A stretch of 64,000 nt of DNA, from contig JAOWCC010000577.1 in NCBI GenBank assembly GCA_030867875.1, positions 76,489,740 through 76,553,739 of the forward strand. Reading direction: 5' to 3'. Positions 19,725 through 32,313 of this stretch are shown in pieces (the stretch's first letter is position 1; every line of letters begins with the position of its first letter). The notes under the pieces were generated by a model, which was given only the letters and a program-made list of their open reading frames with translations, was not told the DNA's origin and made no database searches. The DNA comes from Actinernus sp. WN-2022 (lineage: Eukaryota > Cnidaria > Anthozoa > Actiniaria > Actinernidae). Position numbers and translations under genes: made by a program.

Positions 19725-19869
19725 AGGAAATAAATATTACCAACATAAATCAAAAAGCAACACAACGAACAAAGACTAGAAACGGAAACTCTAGTAACCC
19801 AAATTAAAGATCAGAGCAACAATCATTTGTGCTGATATGAAAGATCTGCTCTACGATCGCTGAATTCAA

Positions 19870-20595
19870 GCCAAAATAACTGAGAAACCTGGCTGAACTT
19901 CGCAAAGTATCAAGCGAAACAACCGAAGAAGTACTCTGCCCTGCGAGGTGCGAAAACCACCCATACAGCATGCTCAGTGCCTTCAAGATGGCGCCCGATA
20001 GCTCGGTATAAACAAAAATACTGGCCGACTTTACTAACATTGACGCCATCAGCCGAAAAAGGAGTCCTATCGGGGTTAGTTAGCCCTTGTGATTCCAACA
20101 AAAAACACCAGACAATGACTCTAAAAGCGCCCTAACAACTTGATTCAACGTTGAAATAAAAACAGTAAGGGTAATTATCGCCGCGTGGTATCACTTGGCA
20201 AACACAAATATTAACTCGCACCGAAAACTTAACGCGCAGAACATTAACCATTTTCTCGATAGCAGACCCAACTACCTCGGGTCCATCATTAGCAAGATCA
20301 TAAGTACCGATCTCTAAAATTATAATATCGGGAGCAAGACTAGAAACAAAGTAAAGGTCGTGTTTCCGAAGAGAGGAAACGGTTCGTCCGCCAACACCGA
20401 ACAAATGAACGTTTAAGCTGTGATACTCGTCCATGCGTTCATCAAAGCTAGAGCTAAGTTCAGACCGAAGTCTACGTACAACAAAAATGTCCTAGAATAA
20501 GAACAGTTGGCATATAAGAAGCTATAATAATGCTCACCTTTGACGACAAAATAACAAGTCTTCGCTGCTCGAAGAATTGAAGCGAGTGATCTCAC
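19870..20595 (-). pseudogene. SGNH-hydrolase-like pseudogene of a second, unidentified mobile element
   Basis: On the minus strand, a block I region near 20495 reads as a GHS-type start but is frameshifted at that point. A clean frame follows (20434-20132) with VGGRTV and the PDIIILEIGTYDL block III (normally G-x-N-D, here the Asn is Tyr). A stop then intervenes. At 20100-19870 the C-terminal block (DGVNVS and GQYF) is split over two frames, and the expected block V His is replaced. Similar SGNH proteins accompany tyrosine-recombinase or reverse-transcriptase elements in cnidarians, from memory. It lacks several catalytic residues and is dead. Confidence 0.45.
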
Positions 20596-20599
20596 AGTC

Positions 20600-20884
20600 A
20601 GCGTGCACCACGTGTTATCTTAATAGCCCTAGAGGGGGTACCCCCAATTGAAACCTCTACCGTTTTGCCACATGCTGGCTATTGTGGCTATGCAACGATA
20701 ATTGTCAGTACATTACTAATATAATGATTACCATTTCATATAAATAAAGTATCAGAAAGAAAGCATAAAAACCCTATTCGCATGCAAATATTTTATTTAA
20801 TGGCTAATATATTAATTCTCTTTTAGGAAAAATGTTGCTGTATAGACGATGTAGAGTATAAAGACAAGACAAAACGGGAAATTT
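20600..20884. other. AT-rich non-coding stretch
   Basis: No gene, RNA gene or repeat could be supported. A short palindromic GGGGGTACCCCC lies at 20635-20646. Confidence 0.5.
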
Positions 20885-21123
20885 TCAATGCATTTTTAGC
20901 CTAGTTCAATTGAGAGTTTGACGTAGCGCTCAGTTTTTAACCAGATCAGTGTAAAGTCTTTGGAAATTTCCAATGCATTTTGAGCCTTGTTCAGTTCAGA
21001 GACAGACTTTAATGTAGCGCTCAGTTCTTAACCAGATAAGTGAAAAAGTATTTGGAAATTTCCAATGTATTTTGAGCCTTGTTCACTTCAGAGTTTAATG
21101 TAGCTCTCACTTTTTATCCAGAT
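20885..21123 (-). repeat. Right block of inverted subterminal repeats
   Basis: About two and a half to three units, opposite in orientation to the block at 16383-16500. The marker CCAGAT(C/A)AG recurs at 20941, 21032 and 21118 (periods 91 and 86). GGAAATTTCCAATG and TTGAGCCTTGTTCA are the most conserved parts. A weaker match (GT.TATACCAA) just outside both blocks hints that the inverted homology goes a little further. Confidence 0.75.
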
Positions 21124-23524
21124 CAGAAGAAAACGGTTTGTATACCAATTTATTTAACATGCTGTATATAGGGTCTAAATATAAGTGACTGTGTTTGGAA
21201 ATGAACTATATACAACAGATGGATTATCGTACGTAGAACTATTTGTTTTACCATTTTTTTAAATCTGGTGAGATGAATGACACTTCAAATGAAATTAAAC
21301 TGTTATTTTAAATGGTGTTTGGTTGGATTTGGTACAGAACGTTACTGAGCTGACCAGCTCTTTAAATATTGTGTAAAATGTCGATAACCATGTGGAATTC
21401 TTAGCATTAACTTTGTAAAAATCAATTCAGTGAAGACGAATTTTACCGAAAAGCCTACTTCAGAATATCTAAATTTAAAAAATTACGTGTTTAATTCCCT
21501 CGATGAGCTGCTATCGAAGAGAGGAGCAAATTCATTTTGGTCTCTAATCGTTTGATCAAATGCGAAAAGTAGAGATTCTCTAACGGATTATATGCAACAC
21601 CTTTGGCCATAACTTAAGGGAAGGGTGCTGGATCCAAGGTATTACATGACTTAGGAAATGAGGTGTTACTGGAGCATAATTTCAATAACAACAAAAACAA
21701 CGAACACCGCCATCTTGATTTTGCTCACGTCGCATCTTCTCCGTCTGCTAAGTTACGCTAATGTCACACCTTCTTACCGTCCACAATGGAGTTTCCAATC
21801 GTCCACGTCACGTCGCCTTCGAGCTTCGCGTCCGCATGCTAAATCAGTCTAGTAGCACACACATCATGCCGATCGCGTTAGACTTGTTAGCGGAGCTCCA
21901 ACGCGAGCGGAGCACAAGTGACATAGGATGAGGGTAAATATTGTCTCACTTTCGGTTTCCCTCGCACCCGACGAACGACGTGCCTGAAAAACTGCTGCAC
22001 CTGCGCGCGCACTGTTGACACCATGCGGCCCACATCGACACCTTGGCCAGTAGCTAGTGATCGATTTGTGGATTTTATTTTTCGTTATCTTCTTTTTCTT
22101 CTACACTTTTTACAGTAATTTTTACATTGACTCTGACATTTAATTTGGTGTTTTTATTTCTGTTTTCGTTTACTATAGTTTATCGCTGTTTTCAGGTCGT
22201 TACCTCAGTTCAGATAATTGGGATATGTATATATCAGATCTAAGTCTAGTACAGTACAACTACGCTCCGTGTACCTTTTACACAAAGAGTGGAAGGTGTT
22301 CCTGTTGCTCTCTATTTCTCTTAAAAGCAGCATTTTTCATCCACTCGAATCTTTGCTATCGTTTAATCAGTACACCTGGAAATCATAATCTGGTAATCTG
22401 GATAGGTATTTTTGTCTTTGTCATGTTTATCATGCATTTTGGGGTTGACCACTTAATTAGTGTCCCTTTAATAATATTACAATTTTATTGTAAATAGTTT
22501 AAGTAGGGATATAAATCTTATCAAACCTGATATTTTTCTTTGCTTCAAAACTGGATATGTAACTCCCACAGGTGATTTTCAGGTAAGCTTTATTAACATG
22601 TAAATTACATGACTGCAGTGATCATTTGCATCTGCTGTACTCATTTACAGCACCCACTGGTACAGTATCAAACGAAAATATTATTCGAATATAATTTCGG
22701 TATCTCCACAGTACATATTCATGCAGCTAGCCATAGCCTGTCCTTTTCTAAAAAGTCGAAGCAAAGGAAACGGACATTTAAATAATACAACTGAACAGGT
22801 TCCACCATTATATGAATATTTTTGTAGCTGGACATGCATTTTGCTCAAATTTAAAGCTGATAAATTCAGACATTATTGCACAAACGATAAAACGTTTACA
22901 CGTGTATTTGATAAGTCTGTCTAAACACAGGATTAGTACGAGCACCTAGAGTAAACAATATTCTGAGCGAAAGCTTATTGTATTTGGCCGATTATTCACT
23001 AGCATTAAAACAAGCAATCGAAAGAGGTCACCATTTCTATGGCAAGTTTTACTTTACGTAGTTGTGTTTGTGCGGATTGAGCGGCCGCCATGTTTGGCAA
23101 ATGTCAGAGATTCGAGGTCATTTCGTTTGAGACTCCAAACTCTATTTTGACAAGCATACTGGATCAAAAGTAAAGAAAAACCTTACTATTGTTCTGTATA
23201 AGACTTATTCCGAGATTAATTTAGTACGAAAGAAAAAAAAAACGCTTCGAAGTCCAGCTATGATACCACGGAGGCAGTCATGCTCTGTTGCTTGTCAAGG
23301 GAGAGCTGGTTATCTTGCAACACAGTATGGGGTTGCTAACTTGCTATGGGCCAACAAGTTAAGTGACAATCTGTTGCAAAGGCCTATTTTGTCGCTTCTG
23401 CGGCTGTAGTTCGCATCGCGTAATAATTTGAACAACCGAGTGATTTTAATATATTCTGTATATATGGTCACGTGACAGTTATGTTTATAAAAATATTTTT
23501 ACTCCGACAACCTTCTTCAAATTG
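21124..23524. other. Non-coding interval before the satellite array
   Basis: No gene could be supported. The ORFs at 21658-21852, 22225-22497 and 22721-22924 are short, low-complexity or lack any recognisable domain. A perfect 10-base palindrome with an E-box core, GTCACGTGAC, lies at about 23466-23475. The stretch near 21880-22050 is locally richer in G+C than its surroundings. Confidence 0.45.
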
Positions 23525-23526
23525 AC

Positions 23527-23571
<45 letters not shown>
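23525..23571. repeat. (TA)n microsatellite at the left edge of the satellite array
   Basis: About 47 bases of alternating T and A with one G interruption. It directly abuts the first satellite sequence, so array and microsatellite share a boundary. Confidence 0.9.
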
Positions 23572-26380
23572 GAGCGTAGTTATCATAAAAAGGCTACTAC
23601 TATCCACCACACTTGGCTGGCATGCACGCAGTGTTTGGTCTCCCGGCTTTTCTCGTTTTTGTTTCAGTCCTTAACCGGTTTTCTTATCAGAGGGGTGTTA
23701 GACGTGAGTCCTCCTTTTGTGTTAATGTTGCTCATGATAGAACAATTGCACTGTTGTCGATATTTCAGAATTTTCTCTCTTTATGAAAAGCCATATGCGC
23801 TCATGAATTCTCAGACGTTACGATGTCGATACGTCAGTATTTTCTCTCTTTATTAAAAGCCTATAGGCGCTCGCGAGTTTTATCGCTCTTCACGATGCTT
23901 AAATAATGCTAAATCGTTTAGAAGTGCCGGCTCATGTAGTTATCCTACTTTGCATTTCAGTGTACGTGCGTTCATTCTGAAACGGCGATTGGTCCGATGA
24001 TATCAGTGCAACGTTCTGCACTGCCTCCTGGGAATGCAACCCGAACTATAGGTAAAACTGCGCACATCAATTGATAGCAAACTGTTGTCGATATTTCAGA
24101 ATTTTCTCTCTTTATTAAAAGCCATATGCGCTCATGAATTCTCAGACGTTACGATGTCGATACGTTAGTATTTTCTCTCTTTATTAAAAGCCTATAGGCG
24201 CTCGCGAGTTTTATCGCTCTTTACGATGCATAGATAATGCTAAATCGTTTAGAGGTGCCGGCTCATGTAATGATCCTACTTTGCATTTCAGTGAGCGTTC
24301 AGTCTGAAACGGCGATTGGTCCGATGATAGCAGTGCAACGTTCTGGAGTGCACCCTGGGAATGCAGCCCGAACTATAGGTAACACTGCGTACATCATGAG
24401 CGTAGTTATCACAAAAAGGCTACTACTACCCACCACACTTGGCTGGCATGCACGCAGTGTTTGGTCTCCCGGCTTTTCTCGTTTTTGTTTCAGTCCTTAA
24501 CCGGTTTTCTTATCAGAGGGGTGTTAGACGTGAGTCCTCCTTTTGTGTTAATGTTGCTCATGATAGAACATGCACTGTTGTCGATATTTCAGAATTTTCT
24601 CTCTTTATGAAAAGCCATATGCGCTCATGAATTCTCAGACGTTACGATGTCGATACGTCAGTATTTTCTCTCTTTATTAAAAGCCTATAGGCGCTCGCCA
24701 GTTTTATCGCTCTTCACGATGCTTAAATAATGCTAAATCGTTTAGAAGTGCCGGCTCATGTAGTTATCCTACTTTGCATTTCAGTGTACGTGCGTTCAGT
24801 CTGAAACGGCGATTGGTCCGATGATAGCAGTGCAACGTTCTGCAGTGCACCCTGGGAATGCAGCCCGAACTATAGGTAACACTGCGTACATCATTGATAG
24901 AACATGCACTGTTGTCGATATTTCAGAATTTTCTCTCTTTATGAAAAGCCATATGCGCTAATGAATTTTCGGTCATTACGATGTCGATACTTCAGTATTT
25001 TCTCTCTTTATTAAAAGCCTATAGGCGCTCGCGAGTTTTATCGCTCTTTACGATGCATAGATAATGCTAAATCGTTTAGAAGTGCCGGCTCATGTAATGA
25101 TCCTACTTTGCATTTCAGTGTGCGTTCAGTCTGAAACGGCGATTGGTCCGATGATAGCAGTGCAACGTTCTGCAGTGCACCCTGGGAATGCAGCCCGAAC
25201 TATAGGTAACACTGCGCACATCAATTGATAGCAAACTGTTGTCCATATTTCAGAATTTTCTCTCTTTATTAAAAGCCATATGCGCTCATGAATTCTCAGA
25301 CGTTACGATGTCGATACGTCAGTATTTTCTCTCTTTATTAAAAGCATATAGGCGTTCGCGAGTTTTATCGCTCTTCACGATGCTTAAATAATGCTAAATC
25401 GTTTAGAAGTGCCGGCTCATGTAGTTATCCTACTTTGCATTTCAGTGTACGTGCGTTCATTCTGAAACGGCGATTGGTCCGATGATATCAGTGCAACGTT
25501 CTGCACTGCCTCCTGGGAATGCAACGCGAACTATAGGTAAAACTGCGCACATCAATTGATAGCAAACTGTTGTCGATATTTCAGAATTTTCTCTCTTTAT
25601 TAAAAGCCATATGCGCTCATGAATTCTCAGACGTTACGATGTCGATACGTCAGTATTTTCTCCCTTTATTAAAAGCCTATAGGCGCTCGCGAGTTTTATC
25701 GCTCTTTACGATGCATAGATAATGCTAAATCGTTTAGAGGTGCCGGCTCATGTAATGATCCTACTTTGCATTTCAGTGAGCGTTCAGTCTGAAACGGCGA
25801 TTGGTCCGATGATAGCAGTGCAACGTTCTGCAGTGCACCCTGGGAATGCAGCCCGAACTATAGGTAACACTGCGTACATCATGAGCGTAGTTATCACAAA
25901 AAGGCTACTACTACCCACCACACTTGGCTGGCATGCACGCAGTGTTTGGTCTCCCGGCTTTTCTCGTTTTTGTTTCAGTCCTTAACCGGTTTTCTTATCA
26001 GAGGGGTGTTAGACGTGAGTCTTCCTTTTGTGTTAATGTTGCTCATGATAGAACATGCACTGTTGTCGATATTTCAGAATTTTCTCTCTTTATGAAAAGC
26101 CATATGCGCTCATGAATTCTCAGACGTTACGATGTCGATACGTCAGTATTTTCTCTCTTTATTAAAAGCCTATAGGCGCTCGCCAGTTTTATCGCTCTTC
26201 ACGATGCTTAAATAATGCTAAATCGTTTAGAAGTGCCGGCTCATGTAGTTATCCTACTTTGCATTTCAGTGTACGTGCGTTCAGTCTGAAACGGCGATTG
26301 GTCCGATGATAGCAGTGCAACGTTCTGCAGTGCACCCTGGGAATGCAGCCCGAACTATAGGTAACACTGCGTACATCATT

Positions 26381-27702
26381 GATAGAACATGCACTGTTGT
26401 CGATATTTCAGAATTTTCTCTCTTTATGAAAAGCCATATGCGCTAATGAATTTTCGGTCATTACGATGTCGATACTTCAGTATTTTCTCTCTTTATTAAA
26501 AGCCTATAGGCGCTCGCGAGTTTTATCGCTCTTTACGATGCATAGATAATGCTAAATCGTTTAGAAGTGCCGGCTCATGTAATGATCCTACTTTGCATTT
26601 CAGTGTGCGTTCAGTCTGAAACGGCGATTGGTCCGATGATAGCAGTGCAACGTTCTGCAGTGCACCCTGGGAATGCAGCCCGAACTATAGGTAACACTGC
26701 GCACATCAATTGATAGCAAACTGTTGTCCATATTTCAGAATTTTCTCTCTTTATTAAAAGCCATATGCGCTCATGAATTCTCAGACGTTACGATGTCGAT
26801 ACGTCAGTATTTTCTCTCTTTATTAAAAGCATATAGGCGTTCGCGAGTTTTATCGCTCTTCACGATGCTTAAATAATGCTAAATCGTTTAGAAGTGCCGG
26901 CTCATGTAGTTATCCTACTTTGCATTTCAGTGTACGTGCGTTCAGTCTGAAACGGCGATTGGTCCGATGATAGCAGTGCAACGTTCTGCAGTGCACCCTG
27001 GGAATGCAGCCCGAACTATAGGTAACACTGCGTACATCATTGATAGAACATGCACTGTTGTCGATATTTCAGAATTTTCTCTCTTTATGAAAAGCCATAT
27101 GCGCTAATGAATTTTCGGTCATTACGATGTCGATACTTCAGTATTTTCTCTCTTTATTAAAAGCCTATAGGCGCTCGCGAGTTTTATCGCTCTTTACGAT
27201 GCATAGATAATGCTAAATCGTTTAGAAGTGCCGGCTCATGTAATGATCCTACTTTGCATTTCAGTGTGCGTTCAGTCTGAAACGGCGATTGGTCCGATGA
27301 TAGCAGTGCAACGTTCTGCAGTGCACCCTGGGAATGCAGCCCGAACTATAGGTAACACTGCGCACATCAATTGATAGCAAACTGTTGTCCATATTTCAGA
27401 ATTTTCTCTCTTTATTAAAAGCCATATGCGCTCATGAATTCTCAGACGTTACGATGTCGATACGTCAGTATTTTCTCTCTTTATTAAAAGCATATAGGCG
27501 TTCGCGAGTTTTATCGCTCTTCACGATGCTTAAATAATGCTAAATCGTTTAGAAGTGCCGGCTCATGTAGTTATCCTACTTTGCATTTCAGTGTACGTGC
27601 GTTCATTCTGAAACGGCGATTGGTCCGATGATATCAGTGCAACGTTCTGCACTGCCTCCTGGGAATGCAACGCGAACTATAGGTAAAACTGCGCACATCA
27701 AT
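26381..27702 (+). repeat. Tandem 661-bp dimer duplication within the array
   Basis: The two-monomer segment starting at GATAGAACATGC (26381) is repeated at 27042. Compared with the neighbouring 1485-bp spacing (24237 to 25722), the spacing 25722 to 27868 is longer by exactly one such dimer. This is a local two-monomer slippage or unequal exchange. Confidence 0.75.
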
Positions 27703-30180
27703 TGATAGCAAACTGTTGTCGATATTTCAGAATTTTCTCTCTTTATTAAAAGCCATATGCGCTCATGAATTCTCAGACGTTACGATGTCGATACGTCAGT
27801 ATTTTCTCCCTTTATTAAAAGCCTATAGGCGCTCGCGAGTTTTATCGCTCTTTACGATGCATAGATAATGCTAAATCGTTTAGAGGTGCCGGCTCATGTA
27901 ATGATCCTACTTTGCATTTCAGTGAGCGTTCAGTCTGAAACGGCGATTGGTCCGATGATAGCAGTGCAACGTTCTGCAGTGCACCCTGGGAATGCAGCCC
28001 GAACTATAGGTAACACTGCGTACATCATGAGCGTAGTTATCACAAAAAGGCTACTACTACCCACCACACTTGGCTGGCATGCACGCAGTGTTTGGTCTCC
28101 CGGCTTTTCTCGTTTTTGTTTCAGTCCTTAACCGGTTTTCTTATCAGAGGGGTGTTAGACGTGAGTCCTCCTTTTGTGTTAATGTTGCTCATGATAGAAC
28201 ATGCACTGTTGTCGATATTTCAGAATTTTCTCTCTTTATGAAAAGCCATATGCGCTCATGAATTCTCAGACGTTACGATGTCGATACGTCAGTATTTTCT
28301 CTCTTTATTAAAAGCCTATAGGCGCTCGCCAGTTTTATCGCTCTTCACGATGCTTAAATAATGCTAAATCGTTTAGAAGTGCCGGCTCATGTAGTTATCC
28401 TACTTTGCATTTCAGTGTACGTGCGTTCAGTCTGAAACGGCGATTGGTCCGATGATAGCAGTGCAACGTTCTGCAGTGCACCCTGGGAATGCAGCCCGAA
28501 CTATAGGTAACACTGCGTACATCATTGATAGAACATGCACTGTTGTCGATATTTCAGAATTTTCTCTCTTTATGAAAAGCCATATGCGCTAATGAATTTT
28601 CGGTCATTACGATGTCGATACTTCAGTATTTTCTCTCTTTATTAAAAGCCTATAGGCGCTCGCGAGTTTTATCGCTCTTTACGATGCATAGATAATGCTA
28701 AATCGTTTAGAAGTGCCGGCTCATGTAATGATCCTACTTTGCATTTCAGTGTGCGTTCAGTCTGAAACGGCGATTGGTCCGATGATAGCAGTGCAACGTT
28801 CTGCAGTGCACCCTGGGAATGCAGCCCGAACTATAGGTAACACTGCGCACATCAATTGATAGCAAACTGTTGTCCATATTTCAGAATTTTCTCTCTTTAT
28901 TAAAAGCCATATGCGCTCATGAATTCTCAGACGTTACGATGTCGATACGTCAGTATTTTTCTCTCTTTATTAAAAGCATATAGGCGTTCGCGAGTTTTAT
29001 CGCTCTTCACGATGCTTAAATAATGCTAAATCGTTTAGAAGTGCCGGCTCATGTAGTTATCCTACTTTGCATTTCAGTGTACGTGCGTTCATTCTGAAAC
29101 GGCGATTGGTCCGATGATATCAGTGCAACGTTCTGCACTGCCTCCTGGGAATGCAACGCGAACTATAGGTAAAACTGCGCACATCAATTGATAGCAAACT
29201 GTTGTCGATATTTCAGAATTTTCTCTCTTTATTAAAAGCCATATGCGCTCATGAATTCTCAGACGTTACGATGTCGATACGTCAGTATTTTCTCCCTTTA
29301 TTAAAAGCCTATAGGCGCTCGCGAGTTTTATCGCTCTTTACGATGCATAGATAATGCTAAATCGTTTAGAGGTGCCGGCTCATGTAATGATCCTACTTTG
29401 CATTTCAGTGAGCGTTCAGTCTGAAACGGCGATTGGTCCGATGATAGCAGTGCAACGTTCTGCAGTGCACCCTGGGAATGCAGCCCGAACTATAGGTAAC
29501 ACTGCGTACATCATGAGCGTAGTTATCACAAAAAGGCTACTACTACCCACCACACTTGGCTGGCATGCACGCAGTGTTTGGTCTCCCGGCTTTTCTCGTT
29601 TTTGTTTCAGTCCTTAACCGGTTTTCTTATCAGAGGGGTGTTAGACGTGAGTCCTCCTTTTGTGTTAATGTTGCTCATGATAGAACATGCACTGTTGTCG
29701 ATATTTCAGAATTTTCTCTCTTTATGAAAAGCCATATGCGCTCATGAATTCTCAGACGTTACGATGTCGATACGTCAGTATTTTCTCTCTTTATTAAAAG
29801 CCTATAGGCGCTCTCCAGTTTTATCGCTCTTCACGATGCTTAAATAATGCTAAATCGTTTAGAAGTGCCGGCTCATGTAGTTATCCTACTTTGTATTTCA
29901 GTGTACATGCGTTCAGTCTGAAACGGCGATTGGTCCGATGATAGCAGTGCAACGTTCTGCAGTGCACCCTGGGAATGCAGCCCGAACTATAGGTAAGACT
30001 GCGTACATCAATGATAGAACATGCACTGTTGTCGATATTTCAGAATTTTCTCTCTTTATTAAAAGCCATATGTGCTCATGAATTCTCAGACGTTACGATG
30101 TCGATACGTCAGTATTTTCTCTCTTTATTAAAAGCCTATAGGCGCTCGCGAGTTTTATCGCTCTTTACGATGCATAGATA

Positions 30181-30510
30181 ATGCTAAATCGTTTAGAGGT
30201 GCCGGCTCATGTAATGATCCTACTTTGCATTTCAGTGAGCGTTCAGTCTGAAACGGCGATTGGTCCGATGATAGCAGTGCAACGTTCTGCAGTGCACCCT
30301 GGGAATGCAGCCCGAACTATAGGTAACACTGCGTACATCATTGATAGAACATGGACTGTTGTCGATATTTCAGAATTTTCTCTCTTTATGAAAAGCCATA
30401 TGCGCTAATGAATTTTCGGTCATTACGATGTCGATACTTCAGTATTTTCTCTCTTTATTAAAAGCCTATAGGCGCTCGCGAGTTTTATCGCTCTTTACGA
30501 TGCATAGATA
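30181..30510 (+). repeat. Satellite monomer type V1 (330 bp)
   Basis: Diagnostic features are GAGGTGCCGG, GTAATGATCC, CAGTGAGCGTTCAG, GCAGTGCACCC, GTAACACTGCGTACATCA and, in the second half, CTAATGAATTTTCGGTC. This is the type that can carry the 164-bp block after GTACATCA. Confidence 0.85.
30360..30498 (+). repeat. Internal 69-bp direct duplication inside the monomer
   Basis: The blocks starting TGTCGATA at 30360 and 30429 share CAG(A/T)ATTTTCTCTCTTTAT(G/T)AAAAGCC, a GGCGCTC-like block and an ACGA end. The same pair occurs in every monomer. The present monomer therefore arose from an older duplication of a roughly 69-base unit joined to an unrelated half. Confidence 0.75.
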
Positions 30511-30837
30511 ATGCTAAATCGTTTAGAAGTGCCGGCTCATGTAATGATCCTACTTTGCATTTCAGTGTGCGTTCAGTCTGAAACGGCGATTGGTCCGATG
30601 ATTGCAGTGCAACGTTCTGCAGTGCACCCTGGGAATGCAGCCCGAACTATAGGTAACACTGCGCACATCAATTGATAGCAAACTGTTGTCCATATTTCAG
30701 AATTTTCTCTCTTTATTAAAAGCCATATGCGCTCATGAATTCTCAGACGTTACGATGTCGATACGTCAGTATTTTCTCTCTTTATTAAAAGCATATAGGC
30801 GCTCGCGAGTTTTATCGCTCTTCACGATGCTTACATA
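30511..30837 (+). repeat. Satellite monomer type V2 (327 bp)
   Basis: Diagnostic features are GAAGTGCCGG with GTAATGATCC, CAGTGTGCGTTCAG, GTAACACTGCGCACATCA, TGATAGCAAACTGTTGTCC and an end in CTTCACGATGCTTA. Confidence 0.85.
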
Positions 30838-31168
30838 ATGCTAAATCGTTTAGAAGTGCCGGCTCATGTAGTTATCCTACTTTGGATTTCAGTGTACGTG
30901 CGTTCATTCTGAAACGGCGATTGGTCCGATGATATCAGTGCAACGTTCTGCACTGCCTCCTGGGAATGCAACCCGAACTATAGGTAAAACTGCGCACATC
31001 AATTGATAGCAAACTGTTGTCGATATTTCAGAATTTTCTCTCTTTATTAAAAGCCATATGCGCTCATGAATTCTCAGACGTTACGATGTCGATACGTCAG
31101 TATTTTCTCTCTTTATTAAAAGCCTATAGGCGCTCGCGAGTTTTATCGCTCTTTACGATGCATAGATA
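30838..31168 (+). repeat. Satellite monomer type V3 (331 bp)
   Basis: Diagnostic features are GTAGTTATCC, a 4-base longer CAGTGTACGTGCGTTCATT, GATATCAGTG, GCACTGCCTCC, GTAAAACTGCGCACATCA and an end in CTTTACGATGCATAG. Confidence 0.85.
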
Positions 31169-32313
31169 ATGCTAAATCGTTTAGAGGTGCCGGCTCATGT
31201 AATGATCCTACTTTGCATTTCAGTGAGCGTTCAGTCTGAAACGGCGATTGGTCCGATGATAGCAGTGCAACGTTCTGCAGTGCACCCTGGGAATGCAGCC
31301 CGAACTATAGGTAACACTGCGTACATCAATGATAGAACATGCACTGTTGTCGATATTTCAGAATTTTCTCTCTTTATGAAAAGCCATATGCGCTAATGAA
31401 TTTTCGGTCATTACGATGTCGATACTTCAGTATTTTCTCTCTTTATTAAAAGCCTATAGGCGCTCGCGAGTTTTATCGCTCTTTACGATGCATAGATAAT
31501 GCTAAATCGTTTAGAAGTGCCGGCTCATGTAATGATCCTACTTTGCATTTCAGTGTGCGTTCAGTCTGAAACGGCGATTGGTCCGATGATAGCAGTGCAA
31601 CGTTCTGCAGTGCACCCTGGGAATGCAGCCCGAACTATAGGTAACACTGCGCACATCAATTGATAGCAAACTGTTGTCCATATTTCAGAATTTTCTCTCT
31701 TTATTAAAAGCCATATGCGCTCATGAATTCTCAGACGTTACGATGTCGATACGTCAGTATTTTCTCTCTTTATTAAAAGCATATAGGCGCTCGCGAGTTT
31801 TATCGCTCTTCACGATGCTTAAATAATGCTAAATCGTTTAGAAGTGCCGGCTCATGTAGTTATCCTACTTTGCATTTCAGTGTACGTGCGTTCATTCTGA
31901 AACGGCGATTGGTCCGATGATATCAGTGCAACGTTCTGCACTGCCTCCTGGGAATGCAACCCGAACTATAGGTAAAACTGCGCACATCAATTGATAGCAA
32001 ACTGTTGTCGATATTTCAGAATTTTCCCTCTTTATTAAAAGCCATATGCGCTCATGAATTCTCAGACGTTACGATGTCGATACGTCAGTATTTTCTCTCT
32101 TTATTAAAAGCCTATAGGCGCTCGCGAGTTTTATCGCTCTTTACGATGCATAGATAATGCTAAATCGTTTAGAGGTGCCGGCTCATGTAATGATCCTACT
32201 TTGCATTTCAGTGAGCGTTCAGTCTGAAACGGCGATTGGTCCGATGATAGCAGTGCAACGTTCTGCAGTGCACCCTGGGAATGCAGCCCGAACTATAGGT
32301 AACACTGCGTACA

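Larger units (their letters stand above)
30181..31168 (+). repeat. Representative 988-bp trimeric higher-order repeat unit (types V1-V2-V3)
   Basis: Three successive monomers of 330, 327 and 331 bp. The next trimer begins exactly 988 bases later, at 31169, and the 988 spacing recurs throughout (for example 32650-33638, 41061-42049, 53909-54897, 62310-63298). This is a true higher-order repeat: neighbouring monomers differ more than monomers one trimer apart. Confidence 0.9.
26215..31325 (+). repeat. Multi-kilobase duplicated segment, matches 34626-39736 (offset 8411)
   Basis: Monomer order, block positions and private marks agree after shifting by 8411 bases. One mark is an extra T in CAGTATTTTTCTC at 28961 and 37372. 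Another is the CTCTCCAG variant at 29812 and 38223. The match begins at the monomer start 26215/34626. It ends where 39580 carries the 164-bp block and 31169 does not. Confidence 0.8.

Noticed and set aside
23466..23475. E-box palindrome GTCACGTGAC as a functional promoter element
   Set aside because: A single isolated motif with no gene nearby. It is mentioned only as a sequence feature.
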